Position numbers and translations under genes: made by a program. Positions 40,201-55,000 of a stretch of 64,000 bases of DNA are shown here, in pieces. Position 1 is the stretch's first letter, and the number at the start of each line of letters is the position of its first letter. Origin of the DNA: Bicyclus anynana. Lineage: Eukaryota > Arthropoda > Insecta > Lepidoptera > Nymphalidae. The stretch lies in contig NC_069104.1 of the NCBI RefSeq assembly GCF_947172395.1, forward strand, positions 5,483,355 through 5,547,354, in the 5' to 3' direction. A model generated the notes under the pieces. The model worked only from the letters and a program-made list of their open reading frames with translations. It did no database searches and had not been told where the DNA came from.

Positions 40201-42943
40201 CACTGTCATATTACCACTCCATAACGGGGCTAAACAAGCATTTCAGCCTCTAAGGGTTAAAGTAATTCTGTTTTTTTTTATTTTTTGTCTGTTACGAGTA
40301 CTAGGCACAGGCCTACTATAAAACGAAAAAGGTTTAACTCGTAAATAGTTTAGAAATAAGACTTGTATTTTAGACTTCTTCGTCACTTAATATCAGGTGA
40401 GATTGCAGGGCCAACTAGTCATTGAATAAAGACTAACTAAAAAAAATTACGAACACACTAGTCATCCATATAAATTTTGAAAGTTTCCCTCGATTCCTCC
40501 AGGTTTCCATCATCAAATCCTGACATAATGAATATGGGACCACATGGGGATCATACCCTTAAGAACAAAAAAAAAAATTTTTCAAATCAGTTTAGGCGTC
40601 TTCGAGTAATCGATGTACATACATAAAAAAAAAACATATCAGTCAATATGAGAACCTCCTCGTTTTTTGAAGTCAGCTACAAAAAGTAAATAGGTGGGCC
40701 ATACTTATTTCGTGCGATAAAGCAAAACTGCTTTGTTTTGGTCTGATGGTTATCAGCATTTTTGTTGAAACCAATCTGTACTTTACATATTATTATGGTT
40801 TGTATTCTAAGTTATTTTACCTGTTCTTCTATTTCAGCATGATCAGTATCGTATATCCAGCCTTCTTCGCCGAGCAATATAGTGTCGCGAGGGTGCATAG
40901 CGCTTCTCAACATACCTGAAACACATTTGAAAAGCATTGAGAATGAATTTTTTTGGACAGTAACTTAAGTATGCCTGAGATGCGCGAAACAGCATATCTC
41001 GAAAAGAGAAGATAAGGATAGACAAATGTAGACAAATAACGACGGAAATATTGATATTGTTTTTATGTCTGGTAGTAGCGGGCGTCCGCTAGTGGGTTGA
41101 TAACGAACCAGTAGCAACATTGGCCCCGCTCGCGTCCGCCGAGCCCGCCAGCTCAGCAGCCAGCAGACGCAGCAGAGGCGCAGCGGGCGCGGAGGCGGCG
41201 GCTCCGAGCGCGGCGCACGCTTGGTACAGCCGCAGACGCAGCAGCGCCGCGGGTGCCTTTAGCGAGCCGCCGTAGTTGCGCACTACTGCTCCCACGCTGC
41301 AATAAGTTTAAAGTTTTAGTAAACGCAAGCTTATAGAAAAGTCTTATTATCTAACTAACTAATATTATAAACTCTAACTAACTAATATTATAAAGCGAAA
41401 AGATTTGATTGTTTGTTTGTATTCAGCATTAGGCTGGTTCTACCACCTTCCGTACTAATGTGAACTAATGGTTCACTGTGTAAAAATCACTTTGTTCATT
41501 ATGTCTTATACAATTTATATATAAACTTTTTAACTGTGATTGTTATAAACTAGAATAACCAATAAAAGTTATAATAATAATAATCATAATCTTTATGATA
41601 GACATGAAAAAAGCTGTAGATTTTGTCGCTGACAGACGAAATGTATGAACTACTAGGGAACATTTCAGAATAACGCGTAGCTATCAGCGCGTGCGGTGGT
41701 CGGCGCGCTACGCGTTGAGCTGTCAGCGCCGACGGTCAGCGTGACTCTAAAACCAGCCTTAGCATTAATTTAGTACGAGTATGTATATTTCGGCGAGTGA
41801 GTTATTTGATCGGTTAGCTAAATCTACGTTAATTATTGTGATAATATTAGAATCAGGTTTTCATGTAATTGGGATTTAATTATTTACTGTTTAAATAAAT
41901 AAAAAATAATAAAAATTTTAATAAAAAAAATACAACCGACTTCAAAATCTAAAAACGTACCCACTAAACTAAAAAGCGAAAAATAACATCATAATATGTT
42001 CTACCTGCTGATCAGTATGAAGGCGGTGCTAAGCCGGTGATGTATTAATTCAAGCCATGTGAGCATATCTTATAGATTTCGATTTTGCAGACAGTGTTTT
42101 TTCATGTGGTCCTGTCAGAAATGGCTTAAATTAAGACAACACCGGCTAAGCACCGACTTCATACTGATCAGCAGGTAGAACATATTATGATGTTATTTTT
42201 CGCTTTTTAGTTTAGTGGGTACGTTTTTAGATTTTGAAGTCGGTTGTATTTTTTTTATTAAAATTTTTATTATTTTTCAATTTTTAGTGTAAAATTTCAT
42301 CTCAAACGAATACATCAGACCCCTAATGACAGTCACAACCCATCTTCATCTTACAAAATTCTCAGCAATACAAATTAATCAAGCCCAAGCACAAGGTAGC
42401 TACCGTAATACGTTAAGGGGTTCACTTCATTGACCTTGGTCTTCATCACCAGACCCCTAATAACAGACACAACTCATCTAGGTAGAAAGTTCTCAGCAAT
42501 ACGAATTAATCAAGGCCAAACACAAGGTAGTTACTGTAAACTGTTAAGGAGTTCCCTTAATTGTCCTTGGTCTTCATCACCAAACCCCTAAATGACAGTC
42601 ACAACCTATCTATGTGGAAAGTTCTTATTAATACAAATTAATCAAGCCCAAACACAAGGTAACTGCTGTAAATCGCCAAGGAGTTCCCTCGTCTGTTTTA
42701 TGACTCCATCATCAGATCAATTTTAAACCTTCATAATTTTGTATTTCTTAAAGGTACTAAATGGAAAAGTTTACGAACACACTAGACACCCATATAATTT
42801 TCGAAAGTTCCCCTCAATTTCTCCAGGATTCCATCATCAGATCTTGTCATGATGGCAATGGGACCAAATGGAGACTATACCGTTTCAAACAAAAAAAGAA
42901 TTTTTGAAATCGGTCCAGGCGTCTTTGAGTAATCGTTGTACAT

Positions 42944-43017
<74 letters not shown>

Positions 43018-46000
43018 CGACCGAATTGAGAACCTCCTCCTTTTTGAAGTCGGTTAAAAACTGTGAAAGATTGATCACGTGACTCTCGTTCAATAGTATT
43101 GCGTTGAAATGGCGCGTAGGCGGCACGCTTTACGGAGTGGAGGCGCCCTGCCACTCTGTAGCCTGCTGGTTGAGCAGTTCAGTGAAATCAAGTTCTTGGA
43201 ATGGATAGTCGTCTTCCATTTGTTAAATAGAAATGGTGCAATGTTAAAATAGTGATAGTGTTTCGGAACTTCAGTGGGTGAGTTATCTGTATAGTCCGGC
43301 CATTGCATTGTTAGTTACTTGCTGGGAGCCAACACGAGCGAGGATGGGAGCGTTTACATGTAATAAAAGGGCTCTTTAACCCAGCTACTAGCGGTTGCCA
43401 GTCCGTAATCTCGCTCGTGCATGACTACCTGCCCTATGATAGTTAATCCTGGGTTACATTCAGATGTAACCCAGGATTATTGTATTAAGTATAGTGCTGA
43501 TACTATCAGTAGTATCAGCACTATACTTAATCAATATTGTAGTTAGAGGGTAGAACTGTATTAGTAAGTTAAACGGTCGTTCCGGTAATGATTGATAGTG
43601 TTACTTTGTGTATCTCCCATCCTTGACATGTAAAGCTTAGGACCTGCTCTGAGGCTACGGCTTCGCCGTTATCAGAAGAAGTATTTATTCATTCCGCCGA
43701 TATATATGTATCTGAAAACTCACTTGGTCAAGACAGCGATGGCGCCATCTATGGGCTGAGTCAGTCTCTTCGCCGTGTCGTCATTGTTCACCAGCGATGG
43801 ACAATGTATGAGCAGGCTGTGCAAGGCGGAGAGTGCGCCCGCCCGCCCTTCTAACGTCACCTGTAAATAAATAAGTAAATTGATTTTGATTAATTGAATA
43901 AACATAATCGTTAGGTGAAGGACCTCTACACTTAACGATTTACGAACACAAAGAAACAATTTTCAAATAACATTTCTTTGCATGCTCATATTTTTATTTA
44001 CTTTATAGTGCCACACAAAAGAGTAGAAAATAAATGAGGGCGCTGTTGTCACATACGTTACCCATATTCGGTTCACTGCTGAGCACAGGTCTCCTCTCAG
44101 AATGAAAGGGATTAGGCCAATTAGTCCACCACGCTGGCCCAATGCGGATTGGCAGACTTCACACACGCAGAGAAATAAGAAAATTCTATGGTATGCAGGT
44201 TTCCTCACGATGTTTTCCTTCACCGTTTAAGACACATGATATTTAATTTCTTAAAATGCACACAACTGAAAAGTTGGAGATGCATGCCCCGGACCGGATT
44301 CGATCCCACACTCTCCAGAATCGGCAGAGGTCATATCCACCACCAGTCAGACCTGGACCAATTAAGAAAACTCAACTCAAACTCAAATTAAGAAAGAATC
44401 GAACCCAAGACCTCCGTCTTGCAAGTCCACTGCGTATACCACTGCGCCACGGAGGCCGTCAAAATTGATAATAATTGATATTATGTTCTATATTATTTTC
44501 TTATTTTAAATAAGATTAGCTGTTGAAAATACTATACTTTTGATAAACGGATTCGTGCTATCAACTTAACAAACATCTAAGGCAAAGACTACATTTTAAC
44601 AAGCAAAGTTAGTGATGTACCTGCCAAGTGAATGCATCTCCCCTGGCTTTCTCAGACTCCAGTTCTTTGGCGGAGCGCGGGAAACTGTTCCTCCATAGCA
44701 ACAACATACGCGGCAACAGTCCGCGAACTACTGGCACACCTACACAATAGAGTTTATACATATATTTAAAGTGTTAAGAAATTTTGAATAAATATGTCTT
44801 AAATACCTTAAAAACACAGATAGGATCGAATCGGAGTTAAATTAAGAACATGTTTATAAAACAACTTCCCTAAAAGAGTTAAATAAAGAACATGTTTATA
44901 AAACAACTTCCCTAAAAGAGTTAAATTAAGAACATGTTTATAAAGCAAATTCCCTAAAAGAGTTAAATAAAGAGCATGTTTATAAAACAACTTGTGTACA
45001 TCTGCGAATTCGTCTGCGTAGAATTTTTCAGAAATATAATTAAGTTTTATCCATTGGGACAATAGGTTAGTTGACACTTTTTTTAAATAATCTTACATAG
45101 TTTATTATCGTTCTACTAGATCTATAAAATTCTTTCTAAATTGTTTTTTTATATTTTTTGAGAGTATGAAAATTTTAGTTTTTAATTACGTTTTTGACAA
45201 TTGTTTGACGTTTAGTACATCAATTAACATTGTGACGTCACAAAACGGACGACAGCGTAATCGACGTTTGGTAAATTTGAAAAATACATGATTTTTAAAT
45301 TAAGTTATACAAGAAACCTTTAACTTTTATTAATTAATATCGATTTATTTCGGACCCTTATTCCATGTACTATGCGAAATTGATATTGTTTATATTAAAA
45401 TAATAGTAAATAATATATAGCTTTGACAACGCAACAAACATAATGACACCATCATTATCAGTTGATTCACTGTCGGACATAGCTTAAGGACTTTCGAATA
45501 CCACATTCATAAGCCGCTTACATCCAGCCCAATCTTAAAGTCCAACGGCTTTACATTTCCTTACCCAAAGTGCAGATAGCGCCAACGATGAGCCACCCAG
45601 CGTTGGTCCGAGCGGCGGTTAGACGGCTGCTCTGTCCAGCGGATCGTAGCAGTTGTTCTGCCGCGTTGAACGCTATCTTGCCGCGCCCGTGAGGCACCCC
45701 CAATGGAGACGATCTGACTGCGCCCAGTATTGCTGCCAACGCTGCTGAATAACCTGCAAAAGGTCTCACAGTATGAAAATTAGCGAACATTTTAAAGACG
45801 CTCATAATTGGGTGTTAAATGTTTGACTATTAGATACTAGTGGAAAATTGTGTGACTCAACGGATTCTATTGACAGCTCCATTTTATGAAAATTTGTCAA
45901 ATCAATGTCAATTTAATAAATATAATGGAATATATTTACTGTTAAAATGATTAAATCAAGTAACGGAATCGCCCTTGTCTATGTGTACTGATCGGGGCTT

Positions 46001-49000
46001 CTAGCCATATTCTAGCCAACGACATTGTATTGTACTAGCTATAGTGGTTCCCGTTCCCGTAGAAAAACGGGGATAATATAGCCTTCGTCAATAAATGGGC
46101 TATCTAACACTGAAAGAATTTTTCAAATTGGACCGGTAGTTTCTGAGATTAGCGCGTTCAATCAATGAACGCGCTAATCTCAGGAACAAACAAACAAACT
46201 TTTCAGAAATATTAGTAAGTATAGATTGACTGCATTTACGTTTCATGAAAACGGCGCATAAAAGTTAGTCCCAATACTAAGCGGGGACCAACTATGTGAC
46301 AGATTTTCATATAATCTTCTGTCAGTTCCGTGAGCCGTGCGAATGACAGTGATCATCTGGTCTATGTACCGTAGGTACAATGTATGTCGTTGGTTCTAGC
46401 TATCTTTTTACAAACGCTACGCCACGGAAATTAAAAAAATGTATGAAAAAGACATTTATTATTGATAGGTCGGATATGTCATTCCTATTTTGTACTTTTC
46501 GAAGTTTTGTAAAAGAGAATGTAACATTGACAATATCTCGTATGTTTCGAAACTCACACAAACAACCTGGGCATTTTCAAGAAGGGATTGAATAGGCAAG
46601 GCATATATCTTCTAGGCAAGCGCGTTCCACCTTAGGCCACATCTACCGTTACCATCAGGTGAGATCGTGGTCAAGTGTGAGCTTATTCCATATAATTAAA
46701 AAAAATACTCACCCGATATCCGATGCGGCGTCGGTCGAGGCACGTCCAACGCGTCAGTGCAGCGGTCCAGCAAAGGCGCCAGTAGAGCCGGGTGCGCTAT
46801 ACACAGACCTCGCAAGCAGTAAGCCGCCCCTAGCCGCGCCGCCACACACGGGTGCTCGAGGACCTAAGGGTAAATTAAATTGAAATTTTTGAACATACCG
46901 GTGTCCGGAAAATTTTGTCTGATGATATTATTTGTATAGTCAATCTACTCCAGGAAGTTTTTTTTGTCGAAGGCTCCTTAATGGGACCTAAGCGGCGTCA
47001 GGGGAGGGGTTTCGACGAGCACAAAAGCATCACCTGATGGGGCCAGAAGACAGAAGCAGAACAGACGACGATAGATTAGAAACAACAAGGATGTTTTTTA
47101 TTATATTGAATAAGCTCGCGCTCGACCACGATCTCATCTGATGGTAAGTGTAGATCTCCGATCTCAGCTTAGAGGGCCGTTTAGGAAAGGTGTTTCGGCC
47201 TGAGTGTATCAGTCCCGGGCGTCCGTCCAAGTCTACGTTTGGCTGGATGTAATGGTAATATGACTAATGAAATATATCCAGCAGAAAAGGCTAAAACTGG
47301 TAAGTGGCACAAGTATACCTCTCTGACCCAGATTTGTTCCTTTTGCCTTGGAGATCCTCGGTGCAGGGACATGCAGTCACAAAGTCAAAAAATTTCTCAG
47401 AGTTATTTCTGCGGTTAGTTGCCACGACTGATGACAAAAGGGCTGGCTCACTGGCTCATTTACTGTCCAAAGCATCAGCCCGGCTGTATAACGGGGAAGG
47501 GCAGTATTCTTGCCACAATTCCACGTGGGCATAGTTATAGTTTGTATAGTTAGCGAAATCGCGATTAATGGAAAAATATCATTAGAACCAGATATTTTCC
47601 CATTTAATTGCAATTATAAAAATCTAAAGAGGCATCTCCATTAGTGTCTTGGGAATATAGTGCAGTCTCCACTATTATATTTGGGTGCATTTAAAATCCT
47701 AGGTTTATGATGCCTCTTCCAACTATTAGCCCCACTAAACGAATTACAAACTATTGTTCGAAAAATTATAGTTTTGGGTTTTACATACATATCCAATTTA
47801 GTTACTATTACCTATTCTGTGGTTATTCAAAACGGGCTCAATTTGCCTAAAAGAATATGTTATACATCTCTTCAATCGAAATTGAACTTTTTGTTCGAGT
47901 GTTAAGTTTCATAATCCTATAACTGAATTGTAAACAGTATACTTACAGAGCAGACAGTATCGATCATATTGAGGGAGGTATCCGCCACGAGGTTGTGCAC
48001 TGAAGTGCCCAGTTGTTGCGCCAACTCACCCGCCTCCGTCAGTGCACATACTAGGAGATGTTGACTGAAGAGTGTTTCCTACAAACAGCATACATATTGA
48101 ATACTAGCTCCCTGCCAAATTTCAGCTTTGTACATCAAGCTGTTTTGGAGATTTCGTCATGAATAACCTTTTGCATTTATATAATATGATGTTTATTTTA
48201 TTTACACTTCTATTATAAAGCAAGAAAACCATTGCCATATAGGCAATCTATACTAAAATTATAAATGCGAAAGTAAGTCTGTCTGTCTGTTACTTTCTCA
48301 CGGCTAAACGGCTGAACCGATCAAAATGAATTTTGGTATAACCGTAAATGGGACTTTGGAGCAAAACATAGGTTACGTATAAAAAAATAGGAAATGTAAT
48401 GTGATTCAAAAGATTTTAAAAGTCAAAGTGGTGAAATAGTGGTTGAGAGTTTTGATTTACACGCGGACGAAGTCGCGGGCGTCCGCTAGTCCTTTATAAG
48501 AGCATTGTGCTGTGCTTATTTGGACCAAAGTAAATTTTACTTTAAAGAAAGCAATGCATCATTCACTAATAAACGCTATAGATGTAAAGATTAAAAGATG
48601 ATAGCTTTATTGTTTTAACTTCAATATATCATAAATGTTAATAGTATTTTAACATTTTGTGGTGTTTTAGCAGTAAGTTTCTTGAAAAATCACCTCACCT
48701 GATTGCAGTCTTTAGCATTCTCTGGATTAAAGTCAATGCTATTCATTTGTTTAGCAACTATCTGAATGATCTCCCGACACGCCGACGCCTGGGCTTTTTC
48801 GCCCAACATTTTGCCCAATGTGTTTCTCAAGATATAATTTATGCATTTTCTGAAAATAATGCAGTAAAAATAAGCCTGTCAGATTACTAAAACTCAAAAC
48901 CTATTAATATTTTTATTTTGCGTTGTTTAGAAAAAAAATGAACCCAAAAGAATAGCGGGATGATTGCAGAAAAATAGATGATGATGATCATGATAACTAT

Positions 49001-52000
49001 TCACGTGTTGTATTTTTTTTTAATATGACCAACATTCCTTTTCCCTTCCAAGAGTTGTAAATACTGTTTTAAAATTGAGTTTGAGTATAATGCAAAGAGA
49101 GAGTTTTGATCCCTTGTCCTTTATATTATATTTTACTAGTAGAATCTCGCGGTTTCAACCGCATGCCCATTTCCGTGGAAATACGGGGGATAAAATATAG
49201 CCCATGTCACTCTCTGATAATGTACTATTGTAATGCTTACTATTGGTGAAAGAATTTTTCAAATCGGTCAAGTAGTTTTGAGTTTATTCATTAAAAAAAA
49301 ATACACAAATATTTTCTCTTTATCATATTAGTATATGATGTTCTTAAGTTTTCCTAAACCGAAGGTTGCCTGGAAGAAATCGCTACTTAGCGATAAGGCC
49401 GCCTTTTGTATGCTGATCTCTTCCTAATTTCTTTTTATTTCACTTGTATTTGTCTTTGTGGTGTGCAAATAAAGTATAGCTATCTATCTATATGAGTGTT
49501 ATGATGGTGTCAAAATTACCTCGAGTATACAGCGTCTACGTGCGAGCTGGCTGCTTTAGGGTTAGCTACTAAATCCAACACGTGCGTCAGTAACGTGCTC
49601 ATATTGCGCTCCAACCACACTCCGCCCATGTTTTGTACGAACATTACGTATGCCTGAAATTAATTAGCTTTTAAATTTTATGCTTGGTGAAACTTTCTGG
49701 ATCCATATGCCGTTTGAAGCCCACAGATTCCTGCAAGCCATATTTTGATAAATTTAAAGTTTTAACCTGTCCAATGTCCATGTTTATACATTTACGAGGT
49801 TTTAGTATTTGTCAAATGACATAAACACCTATTTAAATATTCAGATAAAGAACGGGGGAAAAACAAAATCTGCTTCACTCATCATAATACTTCATTGTAT
49901 GGCAATAGCATTTTTCATATGGCACCTCTAATTTACAACAAATTACCAGCAAAATTAGCTGATAGAAATTTAAGTGTTGCTTTATTTAAAATTAAAATCA
50001 AAGAACTATTTTTAAAAAAACGGTATTACACTATCAAAGACTATTTAACTGACAAACAATAATAATTAACGTATAACGGACATAATAATAAATTAATAAT
50101 TTTAACATCATAGTCATTAAGTAAATTTCAATAATTATAGTGTATTATAGACAATGTAATTTAGTTATAAGATTATTTATAAAATTTGCATGCTATTTTG
50201 TAGCAAATTGTATGCCAACATTTATATCAAGATCTGTATTTATCAATTTTGCAAATAAAGAATTGTGAATTATGAAATATGAATTACTAAGGTCCAGATT
50301 TACAGCCTTCTAATAAGTGTTGGATGGTCCAGATAGAGGTAAGTTTTGTCACTTTCTTACTTTGCTAAATGTCAAGGACAAAACTTGTGAATAAGCTATC
50401 CAAGAGCTATCAAAAGGTGGTAAAACCGGCCTTAAATGTAGGATTTATTAGCTCGTCGTAGATTTAGTAGCTAGTCTTTAATCAGCTCACAACTTGGGAA
50501 ACGACAAACAATTAGGAAGTTCCTACACAGTCAGGTCTACCAGAAGACATCTATTTAGTCTTTTAATGATGGCGCAATGGTGGTTAATTTTATTAGAAAT
50601 CTTTTGAAGTTGTTATCATTATTATTAACGGTTAAGACATAAGGCTTGTTTTAAGAGACGAAAAAGACAGAAGAGGAAAGAGACGAAAATGGGAAAAGAG
50701 AAAGCAAAAGAAGAAAGAGAAACGAGAGTTTATAGAGCAGAGAGTCTACCTAAGGAATTTTCTGAATGATTCTGACAAATTAATGACAGGATTGGACAAA
50801 GTGCTGTTGATTTGTATCATAGAGGCCACATGCAACATAAGAAAGAAATTTTATATATTTCTTGTTCCTGTAATGTATTATTTTTTACAAGTCTTAACAT
50901 TAAGACATTTCTGTTTTGTATAATCACTCTTTAGTATTGTTTTAGAATTAATTGAATGTTAGTTAGGAGGCGTCATAGCACAGTGGATAAGACCTCTGCC
51001 TCCAATTCCAGAGGATGTAGGTTCGAATTCTGTCAGGGGCATGCACCTCCAACATTTCAGTTGTGTGCATTTAAAGAAATTAAATCACGTGTCTCAAACG
51101 GCGAAGGAAAACACCGTGAGGAAACCTGCAAACCAGAGAATTTTCTTAATTTTCTGCGTGTGTGAAGTCTACTAATCCACATTGGGGCAATGTGGTAGAC
51201 TATTGGCCTAACCCCTCACATTCGAAGAGGAGACTAGAGCTCAGCAGTGAGCCGAATATGGGTTGATAATGATGAATGTTAGTTAAAAAGGAGTGTATAA
51301 TACCAGGAATATATCAGAAATCAAGATTCGATAGAGACTTACATTGGTAACACAGACGCGGACTTCTCTATTGACTCCGGAGCCAGATTTGATAATCTCT
51401 CCCTTCAAGAAAGACGTACCCCCTCGCAGAAATGCGCCCATCAACAGATTGAGAGCTTCATCTAAAGATATTACATTCTTCGGTGGATCCTTTTTATTAG
51501 CCACTGTATAGAAAAAAAAAAAATCAGCCTAATTAAAAACAATATAAGTATGAAATATGGTCGTAATTTGTTGTTGTAGGCAAAATTGAGAAGTGTCCAG
51601 ATTTTTCCTAATGATTTTGATTGATATTTCGATTAGATAAAACAAAGTCAAGACTCTCTATAAGGTCTGTAACCCACATTATTTTCTCTTACTATAGAGT
51701 AAGAGAAAATAATGTTCAGAAATGTCCAATAAATAATTAAAATACAATATAAAGAAATGAATAGTACGCCTAGTTTTTTAGATTTCTGATATTTTGATAA
51801 TATTTAGTAACCGGTACAATATTTTGTACAGTACAATTTAAATGTACCTACCTGGTTGCATTCCTATTTTCGTTTTTGTGTTAATATTATTAACTTCACC
51901 AGCCTGTGTGGCTGCTATTAGTGCACCTAATAGCTCTGCAACTGCGCATCTAAAAAAATAAAAAAATAGTGTCTTCATTTTCTCCAGTTTTTTAAGATTC

Positions 52001-55000
52001 GGTTGTCACCAACAAAAACAGCTACAACCAAATTCGATCCTTAATCTCTGAAAGACAAAACACATATTCCATCATTATTAGTTTGTTTTTAAATAACTTA
52101 AACCTGCTTGGAATTATTTCTTTCAAAAAAGTGATTTCGTTTGGCAAATTTAAGAATGGTATCTCGCTAAAGTGAAACTTAGTAGAAGAACTTAACATAG
52201 TAGAAAAAGTAGTCAAGATTAGATAGATATAGATAGATTAAATGATATATATGGGGAATGATAATTAAAAGTTACAACTGAAAAGGCCTTTTATTACAGG
52301 TATTATGATTGCCGGTCAACTATTACCATCACTATCTGTTATCTATACTAATATTATAACGCTGACGAGTTTGTTCGTTTACTTGAACGCGCTAATCTCA
52401 GGAACCGACTTGAAAAACTCTTTAGTGTTAGACAGCCCATTTATCGAGGAAGGCTACAGGCTGTATATTATCCCAGTATTCCTACAGGAACGGGAACCAC
52501 GCGGGCTCAGACTAATTAGATAAAGACCTGCCTCGCAAGACATTATTTTTCTGTCAAAGTATATGATCAACGATCTTATGTGATTATAAACACTGTCTCT
52601 ATATTATCGATGTTTCATAGTTTACAATCTTGTCCGTCGGTTAAAAACCTCCGTAAAAATACCTTTTTGTGTAGTTAAATGGAATAAAAAACGAACAAAA
52701 ACTGCTAGTTTAGTATAAGATATGTATGAAATCTAAGCTCGTTTTCCTTAGAAAATGGCAGAAAATTTTGTTCGTGAATTTGGGTGCGATACTAGTCCTT
52801 ATGTATTTAGTCTGAGCACGCGGGTGAAACCGCAAGGCGTCATCTAGAAATTATACAAGTTACCTGAGCCCATAATCACTGGGATGCGCCGCTCTCAAGC
52901 AGGCCGCTGCTATAGCGTCCACTTCAGTAGGCGTGAGTCGCAACAGCGGTAACATGTGGCGTATGGTGTTAGCGGCGGCCGCTCGCACTGAGGTGGCCCT
53001 CTCGTTAAGTAAGGTAGCCCTTGCCGCGCGAGAGACCTCCCTGAGTGCCGCCCCTGCTGCTGTGCCCATGCCCACGCATATCTGTTGTGATAGACCAAAT
53101 CTTAATGACATGGCTCTAGAAATAGCGTCCTCAGCTACAAACAATGGAGAACAATTACTAAAACTTTTACAGAAATCAATATCGTCTGGATGCTTCCTCA
53201 AAAAGTCTTCCATGAGTGTGTGTTGCTAGCTCAGACTAATTAGATAAAGACCTGCCTCGCAAGACATTATTTTTCTGTCAAAGTATATGATCTACGATCT
53301 TATGCGATTATAAACACTGTCTCTATAGAATCGATGTTTCATAGTTTACAATCGTGTCCGTCGGTTAAAAACCTCCGTAAAAATACCTTCTTGTGTAGTT
53401 AAATGGTGTAAAAAACGAATAGAAACTGCTAGTTTAGGATAAGATATGTCTAGATGAAATCTAGGCTCGTTTTCCTTAGAAAATGGCAGAAAATTTTGTT
53501 CGTGAATTTGGGTGCGATACTAGTCCTTATGTATTTAGTCTGAGGTTGCTATACTAATAGCATTAACAACTGAGTCTTAGGGCCATAAATCATTTCTCTA
53601 TATCTATCTCGCTTGCACTTATGGGTCTTATGGAGCCGTCTAGTGAAGGGTGTAACAATGAAAGACATATTATCGATAAGTAAAGTTTATTATCGTATCT
53701 TGTTCACAAAATTAAAAAAATTAACAATATTTGATTTAATATAATACATATTTCATATTATATAATTATTAACTAAATAAAATTAATCTTCATCTGAGTC
53801 TTCATCATCAGAATCTTCGTCTTCTGCCAAATTTATTATATATTAGTATCCATAGTGCGCAACGAGTAACACATGAATGTATTTATTTAATTGCAGTAAA
53901 CACATTTATAGCAAAAAAATACGCAATGCAATTACATTAGAAACCGACCAATCAGAATCGTCCAAATCATTATTGACTCATCATTAGCACGTGCGCAGGT
54001 AGCCGTTTATCGATAATTAGGGTGCGCAGGTAGGCGCGCTGCACATTCCTATCTTTTTTGACTTTTATGACCGGACGACTCAGATGATAATGCGCATACT
54101 ATAGTGATGACCTATGGTTCCAAGACTTGGTCGCTGACTATGGGTCTCATAAGAAGAAACGAGCTATGCTAGGAGTATATCTACGTGATCGGATCAGAAA
54201 TGAGGAGATCCGCAGAACCAAAGTAGAGCTATGTCGGTGACTTTTGACCTACATAACTCAACGAGTCGCGTAGCTGAAATGGCAATGGGCGGGGCACAAA
54301 ACTTGAAGAGCTGATGGACGTTGGGGTCCCAAGGTGCTATAACATGCAGTATTGGTTGACCCCCCACCATGTGGACTGACCGCATCAAGGGAGTCATAGG
54401 GTGTCAACAAAGTGTGGATTTTTTGCAAAAAAATATCCTTAAGGCAATCTATTTTTTTTTTGTATACACTTTTAAATTTAATATTTTACAGAACGACAGA
54501 TCGTTTCTATTTAAATATATTAATAGTTATTTCTTCCTTGCGCTCCCTTAATAAACAAAGCACTATAATAAAGTAGTTATTGGTCATATTTAAAAAATAT
54601 GGCAAATATACCGGCAAAGACGTACCGCCAAGCGATTCAGCGTTCCGGTACGATGCCGTGTAGAAACCGAAAGGAGTGTGGATTTTCATCCTCCTCCTAA
54701 CAAGTTAGCCCGCTTCCATCTTAGACTGCATCATCACTTACCATCAGGTGAGATTGGAGTCAAGGGCTAACTTGTAAAGAATATAAAAAAAAAAATATAA
54801 AATAAATATTTTTGAAAAAAAAACTGGTGTTTTCAGAGATAGAAAACAGAAAACAAAGACATTAAAATCTACAAACCAACAGATTGTGTGTTGTGTTGTG
54901 TTTTACCTTGTCAAGTGTAGTCATAATCTCCAGACGTGTTTGAGACTCGCTGCTTTTCATGGATCTCACTAGAGTGGTGACAGTTTCTTCATACGACCGG

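Noticed and set aside
42875..43154. ORFs with a long poly-Phe run
   Set aside because: Product of a 67-bp poly(A) tract inside a MITE fragment, not a gene.
52860..53213. 117-codon ORF as one exon starting MEDFLRKHP
   Set aside because: Homology and a good acceptor begin only at 53,081; the upstream part is open intron sequence next to a MITE.
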